64,000 bases of DNA from Lacicoccus alkaliphilus DSM 16010 (GCF_900142805.1 NZ_FRCF01000003.1:186001-250000); one strand, 5' to 3'. Positions 36,010-48,294 are shown, counted from the stretch's first letter. Numbers and translations: made by a program. Notes: generated by a model not told the origin, from the sequence alone.

Positions 36010-36378
36010 ATGATCCAACAGGAATCCCGCATGAAAGTTGCAGATAACTCAGGTGCGCGTGAAGTATTGACAATCAAAGTATTGGGCGGTACGGGACGTA
36101 AAACTGCGAATATCGGTGACGTCGTCGTTGCAACAGTCAAAAATGCAACACCAGGTGGCGTTGTCAAAAAAGGCGAAGTAGTGAGAGCTGTCATCGTCAG
36201 AACGAAATCCGGCATGCGCCGTGAAGATGGTTCGTACATCAAATTTGATGAAAATGCATGTGTTATCATTCGTGATGATAAAGGTCCAAGAGGTACGCGT
36301 ATCTTCGGTCCGGTCGCCCGCGAACTGCGCGAAGGCAACTTCATGAAGATCGTTTCACTTGCACCAGAAGTATTATAA
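36010..36378 (+). CDS. rplN: 50S ribosomal protein L14
   Basis: 122 residues, canonical: [20 protein letters not shown] start and [14 protein letters not shown] end region. Inter-subunit bridge protein and binding site of RsfS. Confidence 0.98.
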   Translation: MIQQESRMKVADNSGAREVLTIKVLGGTGRKTANIGDVVVATVKNATPGGVVKKGEVVRAVIVRTKSGMRREDGSYIKFDENACVIIRDDKGPRGTRIFGPVARELREGNFMKIVSLAPEVL

Positions 36379-36408
36379 TCCCAATTTATATAAGGAGGTG
36401 CAATTTTC

Positions 36409-36735
36409 ATGCACGTAAGAACTGGTGATAAAGTCGTAGTAATCAGCGGTAAAGACAAAGGCAAAGAAGGAACGATCCTTAAAGCGATCCCTTCAAAAGA
36501 GAGAATCGTTGTCGAAGGTGTCAATATCGTAAAAAAACATCAAAAACCTTCACAGATGAACCCGGAAGGCGGCATCCTGGAAGTGGAAGCGCCGATTCAT
36601 GTGTCCAATGTAATGCACATCGATCCGGAATCAGGTGAACGTACCCGCATTCGTTATGAGGTCAAAGAGGACGGAACGAAAGTACGGGTGGCAGCCAAGT
36701 CCGGCAAAGAGATCCCGGCAGTTGAAAACAACTAA
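36409..36735 (+). CDS. rplX: 50S ribosomal protein L24
   Basis: 108 residues with the KOW motif ([16 protein letters not shown]) at 6-21. Early assembly protein. AAGGAGGTG precedes ATG 36409. Confidence 0.98.
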   Translation: MHVRTGDKVVVISGKDKGKEGTILKAIPSKERIVVEGVNIVKKHQKPSQMNPEGGILEVEAPIHVSNVMHIDPESGERTRIRYEVKEDGTKVRVAAKSGKEIPAVENN

Positions 36736-36762
36736 TCAGTATAAGTGAAAGGAGGACTTCAA

Positions 36763-37302
36763 GTGGCTCGTTTAAAAGAAAAATTCAATGATGAAATCAA
36801 AACAGAACTTGTAAATAAATTCAATTATTCTTCTGTAATGGAAGTGCCTGAAATAGAGAAGATCGTCGTCAACATGGGTGTGGGTGATGCAGTACAGAAT
36901 GCAAAAGTGCTTGACACCGCTGTTGAAGAACTTGCAGCGATTACCGGTCAGAAGCCGATAATCACTAAAGCGAAAAGGTCGATCGCAACATTCAGGCTGC
37001 GTGAAGGTATGCCGATCGGAGCGAAAGTCACTCTGCGCGGTGAAAGGATGTATGAATTCCTTGATAAGCTCGTCTCGGTTTCCCTGCCTCGTGTAAGAGA
37101 CTTCAGAGGTGTTTCAAAGAAAGCATTCGACGGTCGCGGCAACTACACGCTCGGTGTCAAAGAACAGCTGATCTTCCCTGAAATCGACTATGATAAAGTT
37201 TCGAAAGTCAGAGGTATGGACATCGTTATCGTTACTACTGCAAATACAGATGAAGAGGCAAAAGAACTGCTTACACAGTTTGGCATGCCGTTCCAAAAGT
37301 AA
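36763..37302 (+). CDS. rplE: 50S ribosomal protein L5
   Basis: 179 residues from GTG 36763 (AAAGGAGG upstream), giving family start [11 protein letters not shown]; the longer frame from 36745 spans the ribosome site and is not used. Binds 5S rRNA and contacts P-site tRNA. Confidence 0.96.
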   Translation: MARLKEKFNDEIKTELVNKFNYSSVMEVPEIEKIVVNMGVGDAVQNAKVLDTAVEELAAITGQKPIITKAKRSIATFRLREGMPIGAKVTLRGERMYEFLDKLVSVSLPRVRDFRGVSKKAFDGRGNYTLGVKEQLIFPEIDYDKVSKVRGMDIVIVTTANTDEEAKELLTQFGMPFQK

Positions 37303-37322
37303 GTTAATAAGGAGGCGAAAAT

Positions 37323-37508
37323 GTGGCTAAAAAATCAATGATTGCAAAACAACAAAAGAAACAAAAGTTTAAAGTAAGAGAATACACGCGTTGTGAAAGA
37401 TGTGGACGTCCGCATTCAGTAATTCGTCAATTCAGACTATGCCGTATATGTTTCCGTGAACTTGCTTATAAAGGCCAGATTCCTGGCGTGAAAAAAGCAA
37501 GCTGGTAA
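37323..37508 (+). CDS. rpsZ: 30S ribosomal protein S14, zinc type
   Basis: 61 residues with the CERC and CRIC pairs (24-27 and 40-43 region) that hold a zinc ion, i.e. the short S14 form. GTG start at 37323 with AAGGAGG upstream. A zinc-free paralogue often exists elsewhere under Zur control; none is in this window. Confidence 0.97.
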   Translation: MAKKSMIAKQQKKQKFKVREYTRCERCGRPHSVIRQFRLCRICFRELAYKGQIPGVKKASW

Positions 37509-37538
37509 TCGCCATAAATTGAAAGGAGGCAAATTTAA

Positions 37539-37937
37539 ATGACAGTATCAGATCCAATTGCAGATATGCTGACACGCATCAGAAATGCGAACATGGTCAG
37601 ACATGAATCATTAGAAATCCCTGCATCAAACATCAAAAAAGAAATTGCAACGATCCTTAAAGCAGAAGGATTCGTCAAGAATGTCGAATTCATCGACGAT
37701 GAAAAACAAGGCGTCATCCGCGTGTTTTTGAAATATGGAGGTAATAACGAGAGAGTTATTACAGGTCTGAAGCGTATTTCAAAGCCAGGCCTCAGAGTCT
37801 ATGCTCAAAAAGAAGAGCTTCCAAAAGTGCTCAACGGTCTTGGAATCGCTCTGGTTTCAACATCTGAAGGTGTTTTGACAGATAAAGAAGCACGTAAAAG
37901 AAATACGGGCGGGGAAGTACTCGCTTACGTTTGGTAA
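37539..37937 (+). CDS. rpsH: 30S ribosomal protein S8
   Basis: 132 residues; [13 protein letters not shown] start and [22 protein letters not shown] end are diagnostic. In other bacteria S8 represses the spc operon. Confidence 0.98.
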   Translation: MTVSDPIADMLTRIRNANMVRHESLEIPASNIKKEIATILKAEGFVKNVEFIDDEKQGVIRVFLKYGGNNERVITGLKRISKPGLRVYAQKEELPKVLNGLGIALVSTSEGVLTDKEARKRNTGGEVLAYVW

Positions 37938-37961
37938 TTTAATCTAGGAGGTGTAATCGAA

Positions 37962-38498
37962 ATGAGTCGTGTTGGTAAACGAATTATTGACATTCCAAAT
38001 GGTGTAACAGTAGATATCGACGGTTCGACAGTCACTGTCAAAGGACCGAAAGGTGAACTGGTAAGCACATTTAATGAAGATATGACATATAATCTTGAAG
38101 AGAATACACTTGAAGTTGTCCGTCCGAGTGATTCAAAAGAGCACCGCACAGTACACGGTACAACCCGTGCCCTGATCAATAACATGATCGTCGGTGTATC
38201 TGAAGGCTTCAGCAAGGACCTTGAGCTTGTAGGTGTAGGTTACCGTGCACAGATGCAGGGTAAAAAGTTGGTATTGAACGTAGGACTTTCTCACCCGGTT
38301 GAGTTTGAACCTTCTGAAGAGCTGACGATTTCAGTTGAAGGCAACACTAAAGTCAAAGTGGAAGGCATCAACAAGGAATATGTCGGAGCACTGGCTTCGA
38401 AAATCCGTTCTGTACGTCCACCGGAACCTTACAAAGGTAAAGGTATCCGCTACAAAGGTGAAGCAGTTCGTCAAAAAGAAGGTAAAACCGGTAAATAA
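37962..38498 (+). CDS. rplF: 50S ribosomal protein L6
   Basis: 178 residues, two-domain L6 with the [15 protein letters not shown]-terminal signature. CTAGGAGGTG precedes ATG 37962. Confidence 0.98.
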   Translation: MSRVGKRIIDIPNGVTVDIDGSTVTVKGPKGELVSTFNEDMTYNLEENTLEVVRPSDSKEHRTVHGTTRALINNMIVGVSEGFSKDLELVGVGYRAQMQGKKLVLNVGLSHPVEFEPSEELTISVEGNTKVKVEGINKEYVGALASKIRSVRPPEPYKGKGIRYKGEAVRQKEGKTGK

Positions 38499-38523
38499 TT
38501 AAACAAGTGAGGAGTGAACATCA

Positions 38524-38886
38524 ATGATCTCTAAAGTGGATAAAAATAAAGTGCGTCTTAAGAGACACCAGCGCATACGTAAAGCGTTGGCCGGTACAAG
38601 CGAGAAGCCGCGCCTGAACGTATACCGCTCTAATAAACACATTTACGCACAACTTATTGATGATAAGAGTGAAACGACGCTCGTCAGTGCATCATCCCAG
38701 GATCCCGAATTCAAATTGGAAGTCGGATCCAACAAAGATGCAGCTGAAGAAGTCGGCGCTTTAATCGCAAAACGTGCGAAAGATAAAGGCATTGAAAATG
38801 TAGTATTCGATCGTGGCGGATATCTGTATCACGGGCGTGTGAAAGCACTCGCTGATGCGGCACGCGAAAACGGCTTACAATTTTAA
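38524..38886 (+). CDS. rplR: 50S ribosomal protein L18
   Basis: 120 residues; [16 protein letters not shown] and the C-terminal [22 protein letters not shown] are typical. Binds 5S rRNA. Confidence 0.98.
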   Translation: MISKVDKNKVRLKRHQRIRKALAGTSEKPRLNVYRSNKHIYAQLIDDKSETTLVSASSQDPEFKLEVGSNKDAAEEVGALIAKRAKDKGIENVVFDRGGYLYHGRVKALADAARENGLQF

Positions 38887-38906
38887 TAGAAGGAGGTAAA
38901 ATTTAA

Positions 38907-39407
38907 ATGGCTCGTAGAGATGATAGAGTACAAGAGTTCGAAGAGCGCGTAGTGACGATCAACCGTATTGCTAAAGTAGTAAAAGGTGGACGTCGTTTCC
39001 GTTTCTCGGCACTGGTTGTTGTCGGAGACAGAAAAGGGCGTGTAGGCTTCGGTACAGGTAAAGCTCAGGAAGTTCCTGAAGCGATCAAGAAAGCGGTGGA
39101 AGCTGCGAAGAAAGATCTGATCGAGGTACCTATGGTGGATGGTACAATCCCACACGAAACGATAGGCAGATTCAGCTCAGGTCAGGTATTCATGAAGCCG
39201 GCAGCACCTGGTACAGGTGTTATCGCAGGCGGACCGGTGCGTGCTGTATTTGAACTTGCAGGCATCACTGATATCCTCAGCAAATCCCTTGGTGCGAACA
39301 CGCCGATCAACGTCGTACGTGCGACACTCCAGGGCATTTCAGACCTTAAGACTGTGGAAGAAGTTGCCAAGCTTCGTGGAAAAACTGTAGAAGAGATTAC
39401 TAATTAA
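38907..39407 (+). CDS. rpsE: 30S ribosomal protein S5
   Basis: 166 residues. The N-terminal double-stranded RNA-binding-like domain and [13 protein letters not shown] segments are present. Functions in decoding accuracy at the mRNA entry. AGGAGGTAA precedes ATG 38907. Confidence 0.98.
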   Translation: MARRDDRVQEFEERVVTINRIAKVVKGGRRFRFSALVVVGDRKGRVGFGTGKAQEVPEAIKKAVEAAKKDLIEVPMVDGTIPHETIGRFSSGQVFMKPAAPGTGVIAGGPVRAVFELAGITDILSKSLGANTPINVVRATLQGISDLKTVEEVAKLRGKTVEEITN

Positions 39408-39422
39408 GGAGGGAAAAGATAA

Positions 39423-39602
39423 ATGGCAAAGATTGAAATCACCCTCAAAAGAAGTGTTATCGGGAAACCTGAAACACAGAAGAAAACTGTAGCTTCTCTT
39501 GGTTTGAGAAAAGTCAACCAGACAGTGACACATGAAGATACGCCTCAGATCAGAGGTCAAGTCGAAAAAGTCAGCCACCTGGTTACTGTAGAAGAAAAAT
39601 AA
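39423..39602 (+). CDS. rpmD: 50S ribosomal protein L30
   Basis: 59 residues, start [17 protein letters not shown], core [14 protein letters not shown] and end [21 protein letters not shown] 9 bases upstream of ATG 39423. Position between rpsE and rplO is canonical. Confidence 0.97.
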   Translation: MAKIEITLKRSVIGKPETQKKTVASLGLRKVNQTVTHEDTPQIRGQVEKVSHLVTVEEK

Positions 39603-39629
39603 TGATATTATGAAATAGGAGGTGCGATG

Positions 39630-40069
39630 ATGAAATTACACGAATTGAAACCTGTTGAAGGTGCCCGCAAGTCACGTAAGCGTGTCGGCCGCGGTATGTC
39701 TTCAGGTAATGGTAAAACAGCCGGCCGCGGTCATGACGGACAAAACTCCCGTTCAGGCGGTGGCGTAGGTCTGACATTTGAAGGTGGACAGCTTCCTTTA
39801 TTCCGTCGTATTCCAAAACGTGGTTTCACTAACATCAATCGTAAAGAATATGCGATCGTCAATCTTAGTGACCTCAACCGTTTTGAAGATGGCGCGGAAG
39901 TGACTCCAGAGCTCTTGATTGAAAATGGTATTGTTAAAAATGAAAAATCTGGTATAAAAGTGCTGGGCAACGGTACTCTGGAAAAGAAATTAACAATTAA
40001 AGCTCACAAGTTTTCCGGCTCAGCTGCCAAAGCAATTGAGGAACAGGGCGGAAGTTACGAGGTGATTTA

Positions 40070-40070
<1 letters not shown>
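39630..40070 (+). CDS. rplO: 50S ribosomal protein L15
   Basis: 146 residues. Of two adjacent ATG codons the second (39630) is chosen: it is 7 bases after AGGAGG and gives family start MKLHELKP. The Gly-rich loop [15 protein letters not shown] follows. TAATG overlap with secY. Confidence 0.96.
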
Positions 40071-42029
<1,959 letters not shown>

Positions 42030-42181
42030 GCATTCACCTCTAAACAGTACTTTTGGGTGAATAAGATATGACGCAGTTTAAAAATATATGAGTTCAATAT
42101 TTTGATTTGACGTTAAGTGGATTCGAACTTCACCTGAAGTGTATTTCTATAGAAATATGAAACTGTAAAGGGGGAATTGAA
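42030..42181 (+). promoter_or_regulatory. adk-infA spacer with two inverted repeats
   Basis: A 152-base gap in an otherwise tight operon. It holds ATTCACC/GGTGAAT (42032-42062), ACTTCACCTGAAGT (42127-42140) and the perfect palindrome TATTTCTATAGAAATA (42142-42157). No methionine aminopeptidase gene is present here. A TTGACG at 42107-42112 could be a -35, but no fitting -10 was found. Confidence 0.5.
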
Positions 42182-42400
42182 GTGAGTAAACAGGATGTAA
42201 TTGAACTTGAAGGTACAGTACTTGATACTTTACCGAATGCGATGTTTAAAGTTGAACTGGAAAATGGGCATGAGATTTTGGCACATGTCTCAGGTAAAAT
42301 CCGTATGAACTATATACGTATTCTTCCTGGCGATAAAGTTACAGTTGAAATGTCACCGTACGATTTGACGCGTGGCAGAATCACTTATCGTTTCAAATAA
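42182..42400 (+). CDS. infA: Translation initiation factor IF-1
   Basis: 72 residues, OB fold, canonical length, with [28 protein letters not shown]-type core. GTG start at 42182 preceded by AAAGGGGG. Binds the 30S A site during initiation. Confidence 0.98.
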   Translation: MSKQDVIELEGTVLDTLPNAMFKVELENGHEILAHVSGKIRMNYIRILPGDKVTVEMSPYDLTRGRITYRFK

Positions 42401-42544
<144 letters not shown>

Positions 42545-42564
42545 AATAAACGGAGGTGTAATAT

Positions 42565-42930
42565 ATGGCTCGTATAGCAGGAGTTGACGTACCACGTGAC
42601 AAACGTGTCGTTATTTCTTTAACTTATATATTCGGTATCGGGAACACAAGAGCGCAGGAGATCGTGGCAGAAGCCGGCATTTCTGATCAGACTCGCGTGA
42701 AAGACCTGACTGAAGAAGAACTTAATAAAATCCGTGAAGTCGTTGACGGTTATAAAGTGGAAGGTGACCTTCGCCGTGAGCAGAACCTGAACGTCAAACG
42801 TTTGATGGAGATCGCTTCATACAGAGGTATCCGTCACCGTCGTGGCCTTCCGGTACGCGGACAGCACACCAAGAACAATGCCCGTACCCGTAAAGGACCG
42901 ATCAAGACAGTAGCGAACAAGAGGAAATAA
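42565..42930 (+). CDS. rpsM: 30S ribosomal protein S13
   Basis: 121 residues; [14 protein letters not shown] start and [20 protein letters not shown] end. Head protein contacting the 50S subunit and P-site tRNA. CGGAGGTG upstream. Confidence 0.98.
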   Translation: MARIAGVDVPRDKRVVISLTYIFGIGNTRAQEIVAEAGISDQTRVKDLTEEELNKIREVVDGYKVEGDLRREQNLNVKRLMEIASYRGIRHRRGLPVRGQHTKNNARTRKGPIKTVANKRK

Positions 42931-42953
42931 TTTAAAGTAAAGGAGGAGTAATC

Positions 42954-43346
42954 ATGGCTCGTAGACAACAACAAAGTCGTAAGCGTAAGGTGAAAAAGAA
43001 TATAGATTCCGGAGTTGCACACATCCGTTCAACATTCAACAATACGATCGTAACGATCACGGATGAATTCGGTAATGCTTTATCCTGGTCATCTGCAGGT
43101 GCGCTTGGCTTCAAAGGTTCAAAGAAATCAACACCATTTGCAGCTCAAATGGCTTCTGAAACTGCTTCAAAAGCGGCGATGGAACACGGACTCAAAACAG
43201 TCGAAGTGACAGTGAAAGGTCCCGGTGCCGGTCGTGAAGCAGCAATCCGTGCATTGCAATCTGCAGGTCTCGAAATCACAGCGATCAAAGATGTGACACC
43301 TGTACCTCATAATGGTTGCCGTCCACCTAAACGCCGCCGTGTGTAA
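42954..43346 (+). CDS. rpsK: 30S ribosomal protein S11
   Basis: 130 residues; [15 protein letters not shown] and C-terminal [13 protein letters not shown] are diagnostic. Platform protein near the Shine-Dalgarno helix. Confidence 0.98.
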   Translation: MARRQQQSRKRKVKKNIDSGVAHIRSTFNNTIVTITDEFGNALSWSSAGALGFKGSKKSTPFAAQMASETASKAAMEHGLKTVEVTVKGPGAGREAAIRALQSAGLEITAIKDVTPVPHNGCRPPKRRRV

Positions 43347-43393
43347 GTGCTTAATTTGTAACGTCAAATCAGTTATCATAGAACACATGGTTG

Positions 43394-43399
43394 TATAAT
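43394..43399 (+). promoter_or_regulatory. Possible internal -10 before rpoA
   Basis: TATAAT in the 86-base rpsK-rpoA gap, 34 bases before rpoA. No good -35. May add transcription of rpoA-rplQ. Confidence 0.3.
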
Positions 43400-43432
43400 A
43401 TTTTCGGCGTTTAAAGGGAGGAAAAGAAACGA

Positions 43433-44374
43433 ATGATTGAAATCGAAAAACCTAGAATTGAAACTGTCGAAGTATCGGAAGATTCTAAGTTTGGTAAGTT
43501 TGTTGTTGAACCATTGGAACGCGGTTATGGAACAACACTTGGGAACTCCTTACGTCGCATTCTATTGTCATCATTACCAGGTGCGGCAGTAAAAACGATA
43601 GAAATTGAAAATGTACTGCATGAATTCTCAACGATTGAAAACGTGGTCGAAGATGTGACTACGATCATTACAAACATTAAACAACTTGCACTGAAGATTT
43701 ATTCCGAAGAGGAAAAGACTTTGGAGATAGAAGTTTCAGGCGAAGGTGAAGTGAAAGCTTCCGATATCACTCATGATAGTGATGTTGAAATCCTCAATCC
43801 CGACCTCAAGATCGCCACTGTGGCAAGCGGCGGACAACTGAGAATCAGGATGATCGCTGACCGTGGACGCGGGTATACCATGTCTGACGACAACAAGAAT
43901 GAATTATCAATCGGCGTCATTCCGGTGGATTCAATCTATACACCTGTCGAGCGGGTGAACTACACTGTGGAGAACACACGTGTCGGCCAGATGACCAACT
44001 TCGACAAGCTCACGCTTGACGTGTGGACGGATGGATCGATCACACCGCAGGAAGCAGTGTCATTATCTGCCAAAATCATGACCGAGCATTTGAACATCTT
44101 CGTCGGTATGACGGATGAAGCGCAGAATGTCGAAATCATGATTGAAAAAGAAGAAGACCAGAAAGAAAAAGTGCTTGAAATGTCCATCGAAGAACTGGAT
44201 CTTTCCGTACGTTCCTACAACTGTTTGAAGCGTGCAGGAATCAATTCGGTCCAGGAGCTCACCGACAAATCGGAAGCGGACATGATGAAAGTCAGGAACC
44301 TTGGACGCAAGTCCCTGGAAGAAGTTAAATTCAAGTTGGAAGACCTTGGACTGGGTCTCCGCAAAGAAGACTGA
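43433..44374 (+). CDS. rpoA: RNA polymerase alpha subunit
   Basis: 313 residues. N-terminal dimerisation domain with [23 protein letters not shown], linker near 230, C-terminal helix-hairpin-helix domain with [19 protein letters not shown] and [10 protein letters not shown] that contacts UP elements and activators. AAAGGGAGG upstream. Confidence 0.98.
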   Translation: MIEIEKPRIETVEVSEDSKFGKFVVEPLERGYGTTLGNSLRRILLSSLPGAAVKTIEIENVLHEFSTIENVVEDVTTIITNIKQLALKIYSEEEKTLEIEVSGEGEVKASDITHDSDVEILNPDLKIATVASGGQLRIRMIADRGRGYTMSDDNKNELSIGVIPVDSIYTPVERVNYTVENTRVGQMTNFDKLTLDVWTDGSITPQEAVSLSAKIMTEHLNIFVGMTDEAQNVEIMIEKEEDQKEKVLEMSIEELDLSVRSYNCLKRAGINSVQELTDKSEADMMKVRNLGRKSLEEVKFKLEDLGLGLRKED

Positions 44375-44392
44375 TAAAGGAGGTTATTTCAC

Positions 44393-44794
44393 ATGGGCTA
44401 CAGAAAATTAGGCCGTACTTCAAGCCAGAGAAAAGCGATGCTGAGAGACCTTGCGACTTCATTGATCGTAAGCGAACGCATCACAACGACTGAAGCACGT
44501 GCAAAAGAACTGCGCAGCATAGTGGACAAGCTTGTCACACTCGGTAAGCGTGGCGATGTTGCGGCAAGACGCCGTGCAGGCCGTACAGTACGCAACGTTG
44601 AAATCCTGAATGAAGATGGAACGACTCAGGATGCGCTTCAAAAATTATTTGGTGACATCGCACCACGTTTCGAGGATCGTCAGGGTGGATACACAAGCAT
44701 CAAAAAGCTTGGTGAACGCCGCGGCGACGGTGCTGAACTTGTCATCATCGAGTTCGTTGAAGGTGCAGTTGCAACCACAGAAGATGCTGAATAA
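44393..44794 (+). CDS. rplQ: 50S ribosomal protein L17
   Basis: 133 residues; [24 protein letters not shown] start is canonical. Last gene of the alpha operon. AAGGAGG upstream. Confidence 0.98.
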   Translation: MGYRKLGRTSSQRKAMLRDLATSLIVSERITTTEARAKELRSIVDKLVTLGKRGDVAARRRAGRTVRNVEILNEDGTTQDALQKLFGDIAPRFEDRQGGYTSIKKLGERRGDGAELVIIEFVEGAVATTEDAE

Positions 44795-44934
44795 TTAAAA
44801 GCAGTAGGAGTGTTACGATAGGGAGCCCAGTCTCCTTGTCTAGCTCTACGTATCCTGCAGGCTATAAAAGAATGAACGCGCGGCTCTATGCAGGGTACGC
44901 GCTTTTTTTACATAAAAAATGGTGGTGGAGATGT
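44795..44934 (+). promoter_or_regulatory. rplQ-ecfA1 leader with alternative stems
   Basis: No gene. Stem A pairs GTATCCTGCA (44850-44859) with TGCAGGGTAC (44889-44898). Stem B pairs GCGCG (44878-44882) with CGCGC (44898-44902) and is followed by seven T residues (44903-44909), the form of a terminator. They share bases and cannot fully coexist. A GGAG/CTCC hairpin lies upstream (about 44822-44835). Confidence 0.5.
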
Positions 44935-45723
44935 ATGATAAAAATCGACAATCTAACTTATCGTTATCAGGCGGATGCGCCCAAGGCGCTTGATGATATC
45001 TCCCTATCTTTCAAAACAGGGGACTGGGTGTCGATCATCGGTCATAACGGTTCAGGCAAAAGTACACTCGTGAAACTCATGATGGGCATATTGGAAGGCT
45101 ACTCAGGTGAGATCTCCGTGGATGGCGAGGTGCTCACGCCAGATAATCTGCAGCGCTTCCGTGAACGATTCGCAATCGTCTTCCAAAACCCGGACAATCA
45201 GTTCGTCGGGGCGACGGTGGAGGACGATGTCGCCTTCGGCCTTGAAAACCAGGGGCTGCCGAGGGAAGTGATGCTGGAACGGACGGAAGCAGCGCTTGAG
45301 GCAGTCAATATGCTCGCATACAGGAGACATGCCCCGGCAAGGTTGTCGGGCGGACAGAAGCAGCGTGTGGCAATCGCAGGGGCGCTTGCCATGGAGCCTG
45401 CGGTCCTCATACTGGACGAGGCGACATCCATGCTCGACCCGGAAGGGCGGAGCGACATGCTCGCAATCCTGAACGACATCCATAAGACACGGACCACCAC
45501 CTTAATCTATATCACACATGACCTGGGCGAAATCGAGGATAGTGATTATGCGGTCATCATGAAGGACGGCAAAGTCATCAGCGAAGGAACGATCGAACAC
45601 ATCTTCAGCGATACGGACACCTTGATCGAGAGCCGGCTCGTACTGCCCTACCAGATGCAGATCTCCAGGGCGCTGCTTGACGGCGGCTATGTCACGCACG
45701 ATGAGTTGGTGGCACGCCTATGA
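44935..45723 (+). CDS. ecfA1: Energy-coupling factor ATPase EcfA1
   Basis: 262 residues from ATG 44935 (GGTGGAG upstream); the open frame further upstream runs through the leader hairpins and is rejected. Walker A GHNGSGKST (36-44), signature LSGGQKQR near 137, Walker B AVLILDEATSMLDPE. Powers vitamin and metal uptake by S-components encoded elsewhere. Overlaps ecfA2 by four bases. Confidence 0.95.
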   Translation: MIKIDNLTYRYQADAPKALDDISLSFKTGDWVSIIGHNGSGKSTLVKLMMGILEGYSGEISVDGEVLTPDNLQRFRERFAIVFQNPDNQFVGATVEDDVAFGLENQGLPREVMLERTEAALEAVNMLAYRRHAPARLSGGQKQRVAIAGALAMEPAVLILDEATSMLDPEGRSDMLAILNDIHKTRTTTLIYITHDLGEIEDSDYAVIMKDGKVISEGTIEHIFSDTDTLIESRLVLPYQMQISRALLDGGYVTHDELVARL

Positions 45724-46583
45724 ACATTACAGTCGACGGCCTCACCAGCATTTATCATGCCGGCACACCATTTGAGCATATCGCATTGGACCATCTGACG
45801 ACAACTTTCGAGCCCGGCAAATACTATGCCATCATCGGCCGGACCGGGAGCGGCAAATCGACGCTGATCCAGCATCTGAACGGCCTCATTCTTCCGACGG
45901 AAGGCGAGGTGCAGGTCGGAGACCTGACGCTCGGCAAAAAGACGAAGCAGCGCATCATTCATCAGGTGAAGAAGCATGTCGGCATGGTCTTCCAATTTCC
46001 TGAACATCAGCTGTTCGATGAGACGATTTTGAAAGATGTGATGTTCGGCCCGCTCAACATGGGTTTCACCGAAGCAGAGGCACAGGCACGTGCGGAAAAG
46101 TACCTTTCCCTGCTCGGTGTGCCGGAACGTGCTTTCGGCCGTTCGCCGTTCGACCTCTCCGGCGGCCAGATGCGTAAAATAGCCATTGCCGGCATACTTG
46201 CGATGGAGCCCGAAGTCCTGATCGTCGATGAGCCGACGGCAGGCCTCGACCCTAAAAGTCATATCGAGGTGATGGAACTCTTCAAACGCATCCAGCAGGA
46301 GTTCGACATCACCATCATCCTCGTCACACATGATATGAACGACGTTTTCGAGTATGCGGATGAAGTGAAGCTCCTGGCAGCCGGCGGACTGATCCGGGAA
46401 GGCCCGACGGAGGACATCCTCACTGATGAACTGCTGCTGACCGACCATCATCTCGAAATACCGGACATCGTGAAACTCACGCATGACCTTGAGCGTAAAG
46501 GGATCGTATTCGAAACGGTGCCTCGCAACACGGAGGCGTTCATTACGCTGTACCGGGAATGGAGGGATGCCCGTGCTCAGTAG
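45720..46583 (+). CDS. ecfA2: Energy-coupling factor ATPase EcfA2
   Basis: 287 residues. Walker A GRTGSGKST (40-48), signature LSGGQMRK near 145, Walker B VLIVDEPTAGLDPK. Forms a heterodimer with EcfA1. ATGA overlap with ecfA1 and 11-base overlap with ecfT. Confidence 0.95.
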   Translation: MNITVDGLTSIYHAGTPFEHIALDHLTTTFEPGKYYAIIGRTGSGKSTLIQHLNGLILPTEGEVQVGDLTLGKKTKQRIIHQVKKHVGMVFQFPEHQLFDETILKDVMFGPLNMGFTEAEAQARAEKYLSLLGVPERAFGRSPFDLSGGQMRKIAIAGILAMEPEVLIVDEPTAGLDPKSHIEVMELFKRIQQEFDITIILVTHDMNDVFEYADEVKLLAAGGLIREGPTEDILTDELLLTDHHLEIPDIVKLTHDLERKGIVFETVPRNTEAFITLYREWRDARAQ

Positions 46584-47370
46584 TATGCTGCTCGGACGTT
46601 ACATCCCGGGGGACAGCATCATCCACAGGCTCGATCCGCGTGCCAAAATCGTTTCCGTCGTGCTGTTCATGATCATCGTCTTTTTTGCGAACCACTGGAT
46701 CGGCTACGGCCTGCTCATCTTATTCGTGCTCGGCCTCATCAGAACCGCGCAGATCAACCTCTTCTTCCTGTTCAACGGGCTGAAGATATTGTTGTTCATA
46801 CTGATTTTCACGTTCCTCCTCCATATATTCTTCACGCGTGGCGGAACGACACTGGTCGAGTGGGGCTTCATCCAGATCGACTCGGAAGGCGTTATCACCG
46901 GCATCTATATCACTGTGCGGCTCGTCATGCTGCTCGTCATCACCACGATACTCACACTGACGACAAGTCCGATCGAGCTCACGGACGCCATCGAGAGGCT
47001 GGGGAGTCCGCTCAGGAAAGTGAAGGTCCCGATTCATGAGCTTGCCATGATGATATCCATCAGCCTGAGGTTCATCCCGACACTGATGGATGAGACGGAG
47101 AAGATCATCAAAGCGCAGAGTGCGAGAGGATCAACGTTCATGACCGGCAGGCTGAAATCCCGGATCAATGCCCTCATCCCGATTTTCATACCGCTCTTCA
47201 TTTCAGCCTTCAAAAGGGCTGAAGAGATGGCGGTTGCGATGGAAGTGCGGGGATACACCGGCGAAGCGGGACGGACGAGCTACCGTGAGCTCAAATGGCA
47301 GCTGCGTGACACGGCGGCCATCCTCGTTGTCATTCTATTCGGGGTTCTACTATACATGGTGAGGATGTGA
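46573..47370 (+). CDS. ecfT: Energy-coupling factor membrane subunit EcfT
   Basis: 265 residues. Helices at about 28-65, 70-90, 108-130 and 240-262, and the two coupling motifs with Ala-Arg-Gly (QSARGS near 175 and EVRGYTG near 220) that couple to EcfA1A2. Start GTG 46573 is preferred: GGAGGG lies 6 bases before it and the product then starts like Bacillus EcfT (LSSMLLGRYIPG); ATG 46567 is too close to that site. Confidence 0.92.
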   Translation: MLSSMLLGRYIPGDSIIHRLDPRAKIVSVVLFMIIVFFANHWIGYGLLILFVLGLIRTAQINLFFLFNGLKILLFILIFTFLLHIFFTRGGTTLVEWGFIQIDSEGVITGIYITVRLVMLLVITTILTLTTSPIELTDAIERLGSPLRKVKVPIHELAMMISISLRFIPTLMDETEKIIKAQSARGSTFMTGRLKSRINALIPIFIPLFISAFKRAEEMAVAMEVRGYTGEAGRTSYRELKWQLRDTAAILVVILFGVLLYMVRM

Positions 47371-47374
47371 GACA

Positions 47375-48115
47375 ATGCGTATCATGCTTAAAATGAGTTA
47401 TAACGGAAAAGACTTCCACGGCTTCCAGTATCAGCACAATTACCGTACCGTGCAGGGTGTGATTGAAGCAGTCCTCACCAAAATGCATAAGAGTGGGGTG
47501 CGCATCCATCCTGCATCACGCACGGACCGGGGCGTCCATGCGCTGGAGCAGTACTGCCATTTCGACACAAGCCTGAACCTCACCACCGATAAATGGCATT
47601 ATGTACTGAACAGGAACCTGCCGGACGACATCGGCATCACGGGCGTCACAGAAATTCCGGACGATTTCCACGTCAGATATCATTCGAAGGGCAAGACCTA
47701 CAGGTACAGCATCTACACGTCAGAGGCTGTAAATCCGTTCCTTCACGGGCTGAAAACCCATTATCCGCATAAACTGGACAAGACACGCATGAGGGAGGCC
47801 ATGGCACCGTTTATGGGCACCCATGACTTCACGAGCTTCTCCAGTGCCAAGGCGGAAATCGTCAATAAAGTCCGCACCATCACGGAGTTCCGCATCGAGG
47901 AAACGGATGACGGCTTCGACTTTGTGATTTCAGGGTCAGGCTTCCTCTACAACATGGTCCGCATCATCGTGGCCTATGTCGTTGAAGTCGGGGCGGGGAA
48001 ACGTGCGCCCGAGACCGGGGAGATCATCGGTCAGAAAGACCGCACGATCGTACCGAGGACCGCTCCGGCTGAAGGCTTGTATCTTGAGAGGGTCCATTTA
48101 GACGAAGGCTTCTGA
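47375..48115 (+). CDS. truA: tRNA pseudouridine(38-40) synthase TruA
   Basis: 246 residues. Catalytic Asp in the ASRTDRGVHA motif near 48-57. Isomerises uridines 38-40 in the anticodon arm. Four bases after ecfT, same transcript, as is usual in Bacillales. Confidence 0.96.
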   Translation: MRIMLKMSYNGKDFHGFQYQHNYRTVQGVIEAVLTKMHKSGVRIHPASRTDRGVHALEQYCHFDTSLNLTTDKWHYVLNRNLPDDIGITGVTEIPDDFHVRYHSKGKTYRYSIYTSEAVNPFLHGLKTHYPHKLDKTRMREAMAPFMGTHDFTSFSSAKAEIVNKVRTITEFRIEETDDGFDFVISGSGFLYNMVRIIVAYVVEVGAGKRAPETGEIIGQKDRTIVPRTAPAEGLYLERVHLDEGF

Positions 48116-48140
48116 AAAGTAACAAAATCCACAATCCGTA

Positions 48141-48169
48141 TTGACAAAATGCAGCATAAGTAGTATTAT
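48141..48169 (+). promoter_or_regulatory. Promoter of rplM-rpsI
   Basis: TTGACA, 17-bp spacer, TATTAT: nearly consensus. Expected start near 48176. Confidence 0.85.
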
Positions 48170-48175
48170 AAACAA

Positions 48176-48294
48176 CGGTATAATTTTATATCATTCCCAT
48201 GATAAGCCCCGGAAACTTATTGTGAAGTGTATATAGAGTAAAACGAGAATTTTTTATTTTAAGGGAAATTTAAGTGTAATCAGGAGGAATAACA
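48176..48294 (+). promoter_or_regulatory. 5' leader of rplM, candidate L13 autoregulatory RNA
   Basis: About 120 bases without a gene. Contains a GATAAG...CTTATTG hairpin with a CCCCGGAAA loop (about 48199-48223). Bacillales rplM mRNAs carry an L13 leader at this place (established); I cannot confirm the covariance model match. Confidence 0.5.

Noticed and set aside
44836-44934. N-terminal extension of ecfA1
   Set aside because: Extension covers the leader hairpins, lacks homology to EcfA1 and has no ribosome site; ATG 44935 fits.
45687-46484. 265-residue reverse open frame opposite ecfA2
   Set aside because: Antisense shadow of an ABC ATPase with intact Walker motifs.
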